A program made the translations under genes and the position numbers. A stretch of 64,000 nucleotides of DNA from CAVQMB01 sp963713445 (lineage in GTDB: Bacteria > Pseudomonadota > Gammaproteobacteria > Competibacterales > Competibacteraceae): the NCBI GenBank assembly GCA_963713445.1, contig CAVQMB010000024.1, positions 74,891-138,890 of the forward strand. The letters are read 5' to 3'. Below, in pieces: positions 24,603 to 34,591 of this stretch (positions are counted from its first letter, which is position 1; each line of letters opens with the position of its first letter). The notes beneath the pieces were generated by a model. It ran no database searches. It had not been told where the DNA came from and saw nothing but the letters and a program-made list of their open reading frames with translations.

Positions 24603-27600
24603 TTACTCTTGTTTGTTAGCTGAAAGAACCGTGTGCCCAACAGCGCTTCGCGGAACAGGGACCACCCCGGTGGAGACCACCTTTAACTTCCAGTCCGCCG
24701 CCGCCGTGCCCTTCAGGTTCAGGTGTCCGGCCAGGAAATAGAGGCGCTGGGTATCCGCACTGCGGGAGGTGCAGAAACGATCCTGGAGGAAGAAAGGCGG
24801 GATGGCCTGATAGTACAGCGCGGCCCGGACTGCCGCAGGCCGGCCCGTGAGGCCGCCGAGGTCGACCCGGTAGTCGACCGAGTCGCTGCCGCCGTGGCGA
24901 TAGTCGGGGTCGTTGCCGACTGCGGTAGGCGCCACGTCCTCGGCCAGATCGGGCCCGGCGCCGAGCGCCTTGGCGATCGACCAGGCGCTGATCGAGCGCC
25001 GAGGAAGCCTTGGGCAGGAGGCGGTTGTCCTTCACCTTGGCGCAGATCGAGAGGAAGCTCGTGGTGAGCGGGCCTTCGCGGCTTGGCGCGCGGGGCCGCA
25101 TTGGCCGTGCCGGTCGCGGGCGGGGCGGCAACCAGTTCCTGGTAGATCTGGGCCTGGTCCTGGCGGCTGATGACTTGGTAGTGCGGCTGGTGCGGCGCGA
25201 GCCGTGGATCGAGCCGCGCCGAGCAGTCGCCTGTCCACCACACCTCGCCCGCGATAGGCGCGCCTTTCCGCGTCGACGATGCGGCCGGCCGCGTCGGTGC
25301 GACCCGAGGCCCAGAGCACATTGCCGTCTGCGTCGAGCACGCTGAACTCGATGAAGGCCCGCCGGAAGCCGACGCCGGAGGGGAACTTGTGCCCGGCCAT
25401 GTTGGCGACCGTGACCGGTCGCGTCTAGCGTCGCGGATCCAGCCATGCGTCGATCGATCCGATCCGGATGGCGGCGGTTCGTTGGGCAGCCTGGTCGAGC
25501 ATGGCCTGCTCGGTGGCAGGACAGCGGGTCGAGCCCCTTGCTTGCCCAGCATCGGGTCCTGGGTGCGGATGCCGAGGATGTCGGGGAACTGCGCGGCCAT
25601 CTTCGATGAGGAACACGTTCAGGCCGACCAGCGTGTGGCGGGCGAAGCCGTCGCGCACCGGCAGGTCGATGTCGTCCGGCCCGAGGGCGTACTCGGCCTG
25701 CGGGAAGTTCGATGTGCTCCTGGATGCTGGCGATCTTGCTGCTGTAAGGCTTGCCGGCCGCGTTCTTGCTGGGCATGTGGCAGCCCTGGCAGGACTGGGC
25801 CAGCGCGCCCGGCGCCGTCCGGCAGCGGGCCGTCCGGCGTTGTCCCGGTGCGGTAGGCGCTGAACGCCCATTCCGGGATAGGTGGTCTGCTCGTAGACGT
25901 GGCCGAGTCGTGCTCGCCGCTCGTGTAGCACCGGCAGGTGCACCGTGTGGCAGCTGCCGCAGACCTCCGATGTTCTGATGGCGTCGTCGTGGACCGGAGT
26001 GATCCCCAGCGCGTGCTCCATCGGCTGGTCTTCGGGTCCTCGAAGGGGCCGTAGAGCTCGCCGGCGCGCCGACCAGGAAGCTGCCGGTGAAGGTCTTGGC
26101 GAAGCCGTGCTCGTCCGGGTTCAGCGAGGGCCTGGCGCTCCGCCACGCAGTCGGTTCTGGGGCGCGTTCGCGGACCGCGTCGGTCGCGGCCGCGCCGAGC
26201 ACCATGTGGTGGCAGGCGGTGCAGGAGATGCCGTCGCGCGCCAGCGCGCCGTAGCTTGCGAGATGGGCCTGGGGGTTGTCGGCCGGCTAGGGCACGGCAT
26301 TCGCCGTCTCGCGCAGGAAGTCGCCGCAGCTCTTGCCGGTTTCCGGCTGGGGCTGGTCGATCGCCGAACTGGCGCTGGCCCAGTGATGCCGTGGCAACCC
26401 AGGCAGATGTCCTGGACCGGGGCCGACTGGCGGGGATGGAAGGTCTCGGTCTCGCTGGCGAGCTGGGCGTAGAAGATCGGGTCGCGCCCGCCGAGGCCCA
26501 TGGGCGAGGTGCGCCAGGTGCGCGTAGGGCGAGAGGTTGAGCAGCGTGTCGTCCGTGCGGGTTGGGCGGGGTCATGTCGAACTGGAGCCCGGTGCCGCCG
26601 GCATCGTGGCAGCCGATGCACTGGTCGGAGGTCACGAACTGGCCGCGCGCCGTCGGTCCGCCGGCGCTCACCCAGACGTTGTCGTAGGTCTCGGACGGCA
26701 TCTTGAAGACCGTGTCCCAGGTGGGCGCGGGTAGAGTCGCGGGCTTTAACGCGCGGCCGAAAGCCGTGTTGTAGCGCAAAATGGGGCTGGCCGAGCCGCG
26801 GCGGATCGTCGCTTGGCAAGGCGACCAGCCGGTGATGGGATTGTGTCGGCGCGGTGTTGAAAAACTGCTGCACGAGAAACGCTAACGGCTGACCGGGCTC
26901 GCCCTGGATGTTGCGCAGACTGGCGAAGGTGAGGTTATCGCGCGCCGAGGCGTGGCAGTTCATGCAGTATTGACCGAAGCCCATGTACGGATAGCGGTTG
27001 TGCGGCCCGGGCGGCCAGTCGGGATCCCAACCGCTCCAGCCGAACCAGCCCCAGAACCAGCCATCCTGAGAGGCGTTGCGGTCGCGGACCATGACCGCGG
27101 CGCCGCTGGTGGGCAGCAGGCGCAACGGGTCGATACCGCTGCAGGCGGCAGCCGGTTCGGGATACATCTCCTTGATCATCACGGCGCCATCGGGCACTGG
27201 CGCAGGTTTGGCCGGTGCCTTGCTTTCGTCGAGCGGGCGATTGGCCTTGAGCCAAGCATACATTTCCTTGGAATACCAGATGACGACCGGCGCATGGGTG
27301 CCGTGACCGCTGCCGACCCAGTGGTGGTTTTGCAACATCGCCGTAAAGGGGCCGGTTTCGCGCACCCGCTTATCGCGCACCCAGCCGGCCTTGGTGTTGC
27401 GCTGGCAGAAATTGCGCAGGAACTCGCCGAGCTTCGCCTCATACTGGTTCAATGGCACTGCACTCGGCCTACGGATAACAGCGGCCAGCGAGGCGCACAG
27501 CGCGGGATTGCGGGGCACCAACGGGACCGAGCGCGCCGCCGTGCAGGACTGCGACGCGGCGCTGGCCCACTGCGGCACGCATGCGAGGATACCCAAGGCG

Positions 27601-27647
27601 GTAATGCATGCGAATATCAAACCCCGCAATGTAAAGTCTCTGACCAT
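24603..27647 (-). pseudogene. multiheme cytochrome c, multiple frameshifts
   Basis: The N-terminus starts MVRDFTLRGLIFACITALGI (signal peptide, cleavage near ASA-AS) with a GGGGGAGC ribosome site. Across three frames I see six CxxCH heme sites: CMNCH, CIGCH, CLGCH, CTACH, CGSCH and CQGCH. The C-terminus is a plausible beta-rich domain (AALYYQAIPPFFLQDRFCTS) ending 6 bases before the next gene. The first 800 bases are in one frame; from about 26846 to 24603 the coding frame changes at least nine times by one-base steps, for instance an extra C near 26846. An intact protein would be about 1000 residues. A periplasmic electron-transfer role is expected; partner and substrate unknown. Confidence 0.75.
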
Positions 27648-27928
27648 GTTGTGCTCCCCCTTATTTTTAACAAATATAGCCCATCTTCCCGGAATCCACG
27701 GCGCACTCGTTGGCACCGGAGACCCTCGGTGCCGCGATCAGAGCCCCTGGATTCGGTCGCATTGGTGGGAACTTGCTCCTTGACCCGGTATTCTCTGTCC
27801 AGAGTCGGAAGCGCGTTGATCCGCAGCCGACCGCCAACGGCCAGCAACGCCCCGCGGGAACACGGCGCAATGCGCCGGTGCGGCAGGCTTTACCACTGAC
27901 ATGACGCGAAAGCACCTGGAGCCCATCC

Positions 27929-29257
27929 TTGTCGCCGCCTGTTGATTCGGTATTGAACGATGATCAGCTGCCCGAGTCTGCCGATGTCGTCGTTATAGGC
28001 GGCGGCATCATCGGATCATCGGCCGCCTATTACCTGGCCCGCAAAGGGCTGACAGTGACACTCGTTGAAAAAGGCCGGATCGGCGCGGAGCAATCCAGTC
28101 GCAACTGGGGCTGGTGCCGCCAGCAGGGCCGTGACCGGCGCGAACTCCCGTTAGTTCGGGAAAGCATACGGCTCTGGGAGGAACTTCAGAATGACATTGC
28201 CACCGATCTCGGCTTTCGCCGGACAGGGGTCCTCTACGTCACCACAGACCCGACCGAGCTGGCGCACTGGGAGCGCTGGGTCGAGGTCGCGCGGCAGTAT
28301 CAGGTCCACACCAGGCTGCTGGGACCCGCCAAAGCGGCCGAGCTGACGCCCGGCTGCAGTCACCACTGGGCAGGCGGCATCCACACCCCTGGTGACGGCC
28401 GGGCCGAACCCGCCCGGGCAGCGCCAGCGATTGCCCGGGCTGCCCGATCATTGGGCGTTACCGTGCATCAGAACTGCGCAGCCCGGGGACTGGACACAGA
28501 GGCTGGCCGGGTAACGCGGGTCGTGACTGAACAAGGTATCGTCCGAACCCGTGCGGTGTTGTGTGCTGCCGGAGCCTGGGCATCACTGTTTTGCCGCCGC
28601 CATGATATCGAGCTACCGCAACTCGCGCTGCGGGCCTCGGTATTGCGAACCGAGCCGGTGAGTTCAGTCACGGAAGGCGCCATCGGCAGCGCCGGCTTCT
28701 GCATCCGGCGGCGTCTCGATGGCGGCTACACCCTGGCACTGCGCAATCACAGCAGCTTTGACATAACCCCGGCGGCGTTCCGCTACGTCCGGGCTTTTCT
28801 GCCGGCCTATCGACAGGAGGGTGAGCACATGAAGCTGCGCCTCGGTGCGCACTTTTTCCAGGCTTTGCGCTGGCCGCGGCGCTGGGCACTGGACCGGCCA
28901 TCGCCGTTCGAGGAAGTGCGGGTACTCGATCCCGCGCCGGACCGCCGAGTCCTGGACCTGGCACTCACCAATCTGCGCGCCGCCTATCCCAGTCTAGGCA
29001 ACGTGAGGATGGCCGCAAGCTGGGCCGGCATGATCGATGTCACCCCCGACGCATTACCCGTTATCTCGGCGATCGACAACCTGCCGGGACTCTATCTGGC
29101 AACCGGCTTCAGTGGTCACGGTTTCGGCATCGGTCCCGGCGCCGGGCGCTTGGTTGCCGATCTGGTGAACGGCGATGAGCCCCTCGTCGATCCTCAGCCG
29201 TTCCGCCACTCACGGATGATAGACGGGACCAAGCTGTTGCCTGACACGGGACTCTAG
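27929..29257 (+). CDS. FAD-dependent amine/amino-acid oxidoreductase (DadA-like)
   Basis: A 442-residue DAO-family flavoprotein. The ADP-binding loop VVVIGGGIIGSSAAYYLARKG is followed by the acid residue ending strand 2 (LVEKG) and SSRNWGWCRQQGRD. The C-terminal FAD site is GLYLATGFSGHGFGIGPGAG. The start is a TTG with GGAG 7 bases upstream; no ATG is available in frame. It converges on a branched-chain-type ABC transporter, so oxidative deamination of an imported amino acid or amine is a reasonable inference. Substrate specificity cannot be read from sequence. Confidence 0.85.
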   Translation: MSPPVDSVLNDDQLPESADVVVIGGGIIGSSAAYYLARKGLTVTLVEKGRIGAEQSSRNWGWCRQQGRDRRELPLVRESIRLWEELQNDIATDLGFRRTGVLYVTTDPTELAHWERWVEVARQYQVHTRLLGPAKAAELTPGCSHHWAGGIHTPGDGRAEPARAAPAIARAARSLGVTVHQNCAARGLDTEAGRVTRVVTEQGIVRTRAVLCAAGAWASLFCRRHDIELPQLALRASVLRTEPVSSVTEGAIGSAGFCIRRRLDGGYTLALRNHSSFDITPAAFRYVRAFLPAYRQEGEHMKLRLGAHFFQALRWPRRWALDRPSPFEEVRVLDPAPDRRVLDLALTNLRAAYPSLGNVRMAASWAGMIDVTPDALPVISAIDNLPGLYLATGFSGHGFGIGPGAGRLVADLVNGDEPLVDPQPFRHSRMIDGTKLLPDTGL

Positions 29258-29319
29258 CCTGACAAGCGGCCTGGTCCATTAAGCCCCGGCGAACCTCCCG
29301 GTCCGCCGGAGAATTACGA

Positions 29320-30520
29320 CTACTTGGCGCAGCGGCCGATCTTGAGCGCCTTGCATGGATCTTTGACAGCGGGAATGGTCTTAAGCACTTTAACCCGCAA
29401 CCGGTCACCATCGGCGACGATTTCCTCGACATGTTCGTCCTGAACGATATCCCGGGTGTGCGGATCGATCATAATAGGCCCGCGCGGGCTGTTATGTTTC
29501 CAGCCCTCCAGTAACTTCATCGCTGTGGCAGCATTGATCCGCCCAGACGAGCTATTGATGACATGGACGATAGCGGCCATGCCGTCCCAGCCGCCAACGG
29601 CCATGAAATCCGGCGTCGAATCCGTGCCATAGGCCGTTTTCCACTCCTTAACGAACGCCTGGTTGGCCGGATTGTCGTAGTCAGCCGCGTAATGGCGCCA
29701 TGACGATGATTCCGACGGCATTTTTACCCATGGCCTGCAGTTTGGTGTCTTGCACGATATCACCGGGACCAATCAGCTTGATGCCAGCCGCCCGTAAGCC
29801 CAGATCGCCATAGGTCTTGACCATCGCAGCGGTATGCTCGCCGGCAGGCACGAAGGCATACAGACAATCCGGCTTTTCATCCTTAACCCGCTGCAGGAAT
29901 GGCGTAAAGTCCGGCACATGCGCCGGGCTGCCCATAGGGATTTCGTCGATCAATTTGCCGCCTGCGTCCTCGAAGCCTTTCCTGAAGGCCTCCAGGCTGT
30001 CCTTGCCCGGGGGGTAATTGGTATAGCCAACCACAGCGGTCTTGCACTTGAGCGTATCGGCCGCGTACTTGCCCATGGGATAGCCCGGCTGCCACATGGT
30101 AAATGAGGTCCGCACGATGTATGGCGACAACGTCGTAATCCAGGCGGTGGCGGCGTTCATGACAACCATCGGCACCTTGGCCTGGGTAGCCAGCGGTGCA
30201 CTGGCGATGGCATTGGGCGAAAATACGAAACCGGCCAGCATCTCCACCTTATCGCGGGTGATAAGCTGGCGCACCGCCGTTTTCGCGACCGCCCCACCGG
30301 GGTTCTTGGAATCGCGTTTGATCAGCTCTATCTTGTTACTGCCCAGATCTTTCTTGTGGACTTTGAGATAGAGTTCCATGGCACGGGTAATCTGCTGACC
30401 GTACTCGGCATTAACCCCCGAATACGGCAACACCACCCCAATCTTTACGGTCCGTGCTTGAGTCACCGGGACAGCCAGCACCAACAGTGCCGCAGCCACT
30501 ACGAGTTTCAACAATCGCAT
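29320..30520 (-). CDS. Leu/Ile/Val-type ABC transporter binding protein (one frameshift)
   Basis: Periplasmic_binding family 6 (LivJ-like), about 400 residues when read through. The signal peptide is MRLLKLVVAAALLVLAVPVT. IGVVLPYSGVNAEYGQQ and the following N-lobe run in one frame to about 29700. The C-lobe (HYAADYDNPANQAFVKEW, DFMAVGGWDGM, RGPIMIDPHTRDIVQDE) continues in the next frame to 29320. One extra C in GCGCCAT near 29700 would explain it. It is the last gene of the liv-type operon, 64 bases after the second ATPase. Confidence 0.85.
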
Positions 30521-30584
30521 TCCCTCTCCTCCTACTCGAATAATCGATCAAGTACTGCCCATCCATTCCGGCACCACACTGTCG

Positions 30585-31304
30585 TCAAGTGCCGCCGACG
30601 CCGATCAGACCATCAAGCCGGCCACGGTCGCCAGCAAGTTCTGCGCTCGAACCATCGTAGGCCAGGCGACCTCGACTCATCACCAGTGTCCGCGGCGCAA
30701 AGTCCAATGCCACCCGGGTATTCTGCTCGACCAGCAGAATGGTCAGTCCTTCCTCATCGCGCAGCCGCTTCAGTGCCGCCACCAATTCCTCGACGATCAC
30801 CGGCGCCAGCCCCTCCGAGGGCTCATCCAGCAGCACCACTCTGGGGTTGCCCATCAGCGCCCGGCCCACCGCCAGCATTTGCTGCTCACCGCCGGACAAC
30901 TGGTTGCCGCGGTGCGTCTGGCGTTCGGCGAGTTGGGGAAACAGCTCGAATACGCCGGCGATGGTCCAACGCTGACGGGTTGCCGGTCTGACAGCCACTG
31001 TCAGATTCTCCCGTACCGTGAGGGACGGAAAAATCTCACGTTCCTGGGGTACATACCCGAGACCGGCTCTGGCCCGCTGATGCGGCGCCAGGCGGGTGAT
31101 GTCACGGCCATGTAACTGAAGGGTGCCATGATGTAAGTCGGTATGTCCCATAATCGTCGCCAGCAGGGTCGATTTGCCGACACCGTTGCGGCCGATCAGA
31201 CTCACGCTCTCGCCGGCGCGCAAGACCAGATCCAGATCCTCCAACACCACCGTCTCGCCGTAGCCGGCCGCCAAGGCCGTCAGCGCCAACGCCGGCTCAG
31301 CCAT
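30585..31304 (-). CDS. livF: branched-chain-type ABC transporter ATPase LivF
   Basis: A 239-residue ATPase of the LivF family. Walker A LIGRNGVGKSTL, Q-loop-region GYVPQEREIFPSLTVRENL, signature LSGGEQQML, Walker B VVLLDEPSEGL and H-loop VEQN are all present. It overlaps livG by 8 bases. The transported substrate (branched-chain amino acids, urea or amides) is not resolved by sequence. Confidence 0.93.
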   Translation of the reverse strand: MAEPALALTALAAGYGETVVLEDLDLVLRAGESVSLIGRNGVGKSTLLATIMGHTDLHHGTLQLHGRDITRLAPHQRARAGLGYVPQEREIFPSLTVRENLTVAVRPATRQRWTIAGVFELFPQLAERQTHRGNQLSGGEQQMLAVGRALMGNPRVVLLDEPSEGLAPVIVEELVAALKRLRDEEGLTILLVEQNTRVALDFAPRTLVMSRGRLAYDGSSAELAGDRGRLDGLIGVGGT

Positions 31305-32049
31305 GCGCCGGCTCCCCGAGATACACCGCGCGCACCTGTTCGTCGCTGCTGACGTCCTGCGGCGTACCTTCGATCAACACGGCACCGGCGACCAGCACGG
31401 TGATGCGGCGTGCAAAACGAAACACCAGATCCATATCGTGTTCGATCATCAGCACCGCGATGTCCGCCGGCAGTGCTTCGATCGCGTCCAGAATGATATG
31501 ACTCTCGGCCGACGGCACCCCGGCGGCGGGTTCATCCAGTAGCAACACCTTAGGTTGCTGGCCCAGGGCAAGGGCGATCTCGACCAACCGCTGCCGGCCA
31601 TAGGGCAACTCGCGCACGGGCTTGAGCACGTCGTCCTGCAGCCGTAACGAACTCAACACCTCGAATGCTTCGTCGGCCACGGCACGCCGGGCACCGGCCG
31701 GACGCCACAGGTTGCTGGCCGCACCGGTCCGCTCAGCCACAGCCAGGCAGACATTTTCCAGCACCGTTAGGCCCCTGAACAACTGGTTGATCTGATAAGT
31801 CCGCACGATACCCCGGCGGGCTCGACAGGCCTGCGACAACCGGCTGATCACCTCGCCCTGCAGCACAATATCGCCGCTGGAGGGTTTCAGCACTCCCGTG
31901 AGTAAATTAACAAAACTGGTCTTACCAGCCCCGTTGGGTCCGATCAGAGCGTGCCGCGCACCCGGCTCAAGCCGGAAATTGATTGACCGCGCAACCTGCA
32001 GCGCTCCGAAATTGCGGCACAGGTTGCGGGTCTCCAGCGCTGCCGTCAC
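31297..32049 (-). CDS. livG: branched-chain-type ABC transporter ATPase LivG
   Basis: A 250-residue ATPase with Walker A IGPNGAGKTSFVNLLTG. Its signature region is degenerate: PYGRQRLVEIALALG in place of LSGGQ-type, which is common in LivG. Walker B VLLLDEPAAGV and H-loop IEHDMDLVF follow. The C-terminus VRAVYLGE is characteristic of LivG. It overlaps livM by 4 bases. Confidence 0.93.
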   Translation of the reverse strand: MTAALETRNLCRNFGALQVARSINFRLEPGARHALIGPNGAGKTSFVNLLTGVLKPSSGDIVLQGEVISRLSQACRARRGIVRTYQINQLFRGLTVLENVCLAVAERTGAASNLWRPAGARRAVADEAFEVLSSLRLQDDVLKPVRELPYGRQRLVEIALALGQQPKVLLLDEPAAGVPSAESHIILDAIEALPADIAVLMIEHDMDLVFRFARRITVLVAGAVLIEGTPQDVSSDEQVRAVYLGEPAHG

Positions 32050-33053
32050 CGGCCGGTCCGCCCTAATAAGCGACCCAGATCGTCAACCAGGCCCAGCAGC
32101 CCACGGCGCGCAAACAGCACCGTCAGAACCAGCAACAGACCGACACCGAACTGCCAGAATTCGGGACTCAGCTGGGCCAGACGATCCTCCAGCAACAGGT
32201 AGACCGTCGCCCCCGCGAAGGCACCGTAGAGCCGACCGCGACCGCCCAGAATCAGCATAATGAGAACGCTCGCAGAGCGCTCAAAGCTCAGCGCGCTGAG
32301 CGTCACGAAAGCGTTCGACTGGGCAAACAGTCCCCCGGCTATGCCAGCGATGGCAGCAGAAATCGTGTAGATCGTAACCAGCCTGAGATGGACCGGGGAA
32401 CCGAGCGCGTGCATCCGCTGGACATTCTCGCGAATCCCGATCAGGGACTGACCGAATGGCGAATAGACAATGCGTCGCACCACCAGGAACACCACAAACA
32501 ACACGCCCAGCGCGTAGAGGTAATAGGTACGGCTGTAAAGATCATACTGGAATCGACCCAACAGCGGCGCGTTGACGATACCCGCGAGTCCGTCGAAACC
32601 ACCCGTGATGTCGGACAAGGTATTCCCAAGCTCATACAACATGATGGCGACAGCGAGCGTCAGCATCAGCAGGGTAAGTCCTCGATAGCGGAGTAACACC
32701 CAGCCCGAAACCAACCCGACCAGCCCCGCGCACACCCCAGCCGCCACCAAACCGGTCAGCGGTTCGCTCCAGCCGATGCGCGCCGCCAGCAACCCGGCCG
32801 TGTAGGCGCCGGTACCGAAGAACGCAGCATGCCCGAGGGTGACAATACCCGCATAACCCAGCACCAGATCGAGCGACAGTGCGAACAGGATGCTTATGAG
32901 TATCTGGGTACCCAGCCCCAAGTAGTCCGGGAACAGAAAGAAAGCGGCCAGGGCGATCAACCAGGGCAACAGCTCGGTCGCCCGCCAGCGATGCCGGCGC
33001 AACAGGAATTCAGCCGCCGCACCCGGATCCGACTGGCGCTTAGTCGCGCCCAT
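32046..33053 (-). CDS. livM: branched-chain-type ABC transporter permease LivM
   Basis: A 335-residue inner-membrane permease with about ten hydrophobic segments. LDLVLGYAGIVTLGHAAFFGTG is the standard LivM N-terminal signature, and the EAA-like cytoplasmic loop is SLIGIRENVQRMHALG. It overlaps livH by 14 bases and livG by 4, so the four transport genes are one translational unit. Confidence 0.93.
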   Translation of the reverse strand: MGATKRQSDPGAAAEFLLRRHRWRATELLPWLIALAAFFLFPDYLGLGTQILISILFALSLDLVLGYAGIVTLGHAAFFGTGAYTAGLLAARIGWSEPLTGLVAAGVCAGLVGLVSGWVLLRYRGLTLLMLTLAVAIMLYELGNTLSDITGGFDGLAGIVNAPLLGRFQYDLYSRTYYLYALGVLFVVFLVVRRIVYSPFGQSLIGIRENVQRMHALGSPVHLRLVTIYTISAAIAGIAGGLFAQSNAFVTLSALSFERSASVLIMLILGGRGRLYGAFAGATVYLLLEDRLAQLSPEFWQFGVGLLLVLTVLFARRGLLGLVDDLGRLLGRTGR

Positions 33054-33912
33054 ACAGTCCTGCTGGTTTCATCAACAACAACACGATGGTGGCCGCATAG
33101 ATGAAGAAACCGCCACCCGCCGGGTAAAGGTACTTGCCAGCCGTATCGATAACCCCAAGGACCAGCGCTGCCACCAGCGTACCGCGGATGCTGCCGGCGC
33201 CTCCCACCGCCACCACGATCAGAAAGAACACCAGATACTGGATGGCAAACGATGGCGTAAGGCCCACTAGATTGACCGCCAGCCCACCCCCCAGGGCCGC
33301 CAGCGCACTGCCCAAAGCGAACGTCAGGGTAAACAACCAGTCGACATCAATACCCACCGATTGCGCCATGCGGCGATTGTCCACAGCGGCGCGGATCTTT
33401 GCCCCCAGGCTGGTGCGCTCGAAGCCGAACCATAATGCCAGCACCAGCGCCGTTCCAAGCACCAGCATGAAAAGACGGTAGGCCGCAAAGGTCCGGAAAC
33501 CGAGATCAACGCTGCCGTTAAGATAATCGGGAACATGGATCGATTGCGGCGTCGGCCCATAGATGAAGGTAAACGCCGCGATGGCCATGAACACCAGGCC
33601 GATGGTCAACAACACCTGATCCAGTTCGTCGGTCTGATACAGCTTCGCATAAAGCAACCGCTCGAACAGCACGCTTACTGCGCCGACCAGCATCGAGGCA
33701 ACAACCAGCGCGAGCAGGAACGGCAAACCGAACGCCGCCATCACGCCAACGGTGACATAGCCGCCGGCCATGGCAAACGCACCGTGTGCCAGATTCACGA
33801 AGCCCATCAGGCCCATGGTGACCGACAGGCCTACCGAGATGACAAATAGGATCATGCCGTAGGCCAGTCCGTCGAGAATGATGCCTACGGCAATGCTCAG
33901 GATGTGCTCCAC
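33040..33912 (-). CDS. livH: branched-chain-type ABC transporter permease LivH
   Basis: A 290-residue permease. The signature DGLAYGMILFVISVGLSVTM and MGFVNLAHGAFAMAGGY near the N-terminus, and the EAA-like loop AAVDNRRMAQSVGID, are typical of LivH. The GTG at 33912 has GGAG close upstream; a TTG 3 bases earlier is the alternative. It is the first gene of the operon. Confidence 0.93.
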   Translation of the reverse strand: MEHILSIAVGIILDGLAYGMILFVISVGLSVTMGLMGFVNLAHGAFAMAGGYVTVGVMAAFGLPFLLALVVASMLVGAVSVLFERLLYAKLYQTDELDQVLLTIGLVFMAIAAFTFIYGPTPQSIHVPDYLNGSVDLGFRTFAAYRLFMLVLGTALVLALWFGFERTSLGAKIRAAVDNRRMAQSVGIDVDWLFTLTFALGSALAALGGGLAVNLVGLTPSFAIQYLVFFLIVVAVGGAGSIRGTLVAALVLGVIDTAGKYLYPAGGGFFIYAATIVLLLMKPAGLYGRD

Positions 33913-34222
33913 CAACTCCGGGCCACTGTCTAATCGTTATCAACGTGCGTCCGAATCCGAATGGTCGCAGATGAGTATTAAAAAGGAAAGCCATCATGTG
34001 GTGGCACTAAACGCAACACGCATCGCGCGAACCAGTGTGATGCAACCCGGCGACGGCGGTGACGACATTCACCCCAGCAGTCTTCCTCGCCACCCAGGCT
34101 TCCACAACCGCGATGGTGGCTGTTATGGTGACGTCATGGATGGAGAAAATCGGCCTTGTATAAATAGCCCCGTTCAGCAGAGCAGCATTAATCAAGCCCC
34201 TGGCTCTGCGGAGGATGACCCC
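33913..34222. promoter_or_regulatory. 310-base intergenic region upstream of livH
   Basis: Divergent gap between livH (minus) and a small gene (plus). Reading frames through it have no ribosome site or family resemblance. On the plus strand a TATAAA at 34159-34164 could be a -10 for the small gene. I see no RNA gene or operator repeat. Confidence 0.35.
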
Positions 34223-34498
34223 ATGCTATGGACGACCGAGCGTCCGACCGTGCCCGGCTGGTACTGGTACAAAGACAAGCTGTACGGCCCGGCGCCCGTC
34301 TATGTGGACTGGACCGGTTTTGGCGACGAACCAGCAGCCTGCCAGCTGGCCGTTGTGGATTGCTGCCTTGATGAGGACACTCAACCATTGTGTGCCATCA
34401 TCGATCTCGACGGCCACTGGGCAGGCCCACTGAAGATGCCGGATGACAGGCCCGGCGCCGTGCCCCAGGCCCGGTCGCACCTGCGGGCCGGCCGCTGA
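34223..34498 (+). CDS. small Trp-rich hypothetical protein
   Basis: The 91-residue product opens MLWTTERPTVPGWYWYKDKL and is acidic in the middle (DEDTQPLCAIIDLDGHWAGP). The WYWYK segment followed by a beta-rich domain looks like small uncharacterised proteins often found in phage-derived or accessory regions. GGAGG lies 9 bases before the ATG, a strong ribosome site that decides this start over longer in-frame options. No signal peptide or membrane segment. It precedes the kinase gene by 93 bases. Function unknown. Confidence 0.65.
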   Translation: MLWTTERPTVPGWYWYKDKLYGPAPVYVDWTGFGDEPAACQLAVVDCCLDEDTQPLCAIIDLDGHWAGPLKMPDDRPGAVPQARSHLRAGR

Positions 34499-34591
34499 GA
34501 CGATTGCGCCGACCGGACTGGCGGCGATTCCAAACAAACGGATACGATAACCTCGTGACGGGCCCTGCGTGCCCGATCTGACCCAGACACC

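Noticed and set aside
24616..26205. 529-residue Arg/Pro-rich minus-strand frame taken as one protein
   Set aside because: Only parts of it are real cytochrome sequence; the Arg-rich parts are out-of-frame readings between frameshifts.
29286..29309. Bidirectional terminator between the DadA-like and binding-protein genes
   Set aside because: Six-base stem with a 12-base loop and no T-run on either strand; too weak to call.
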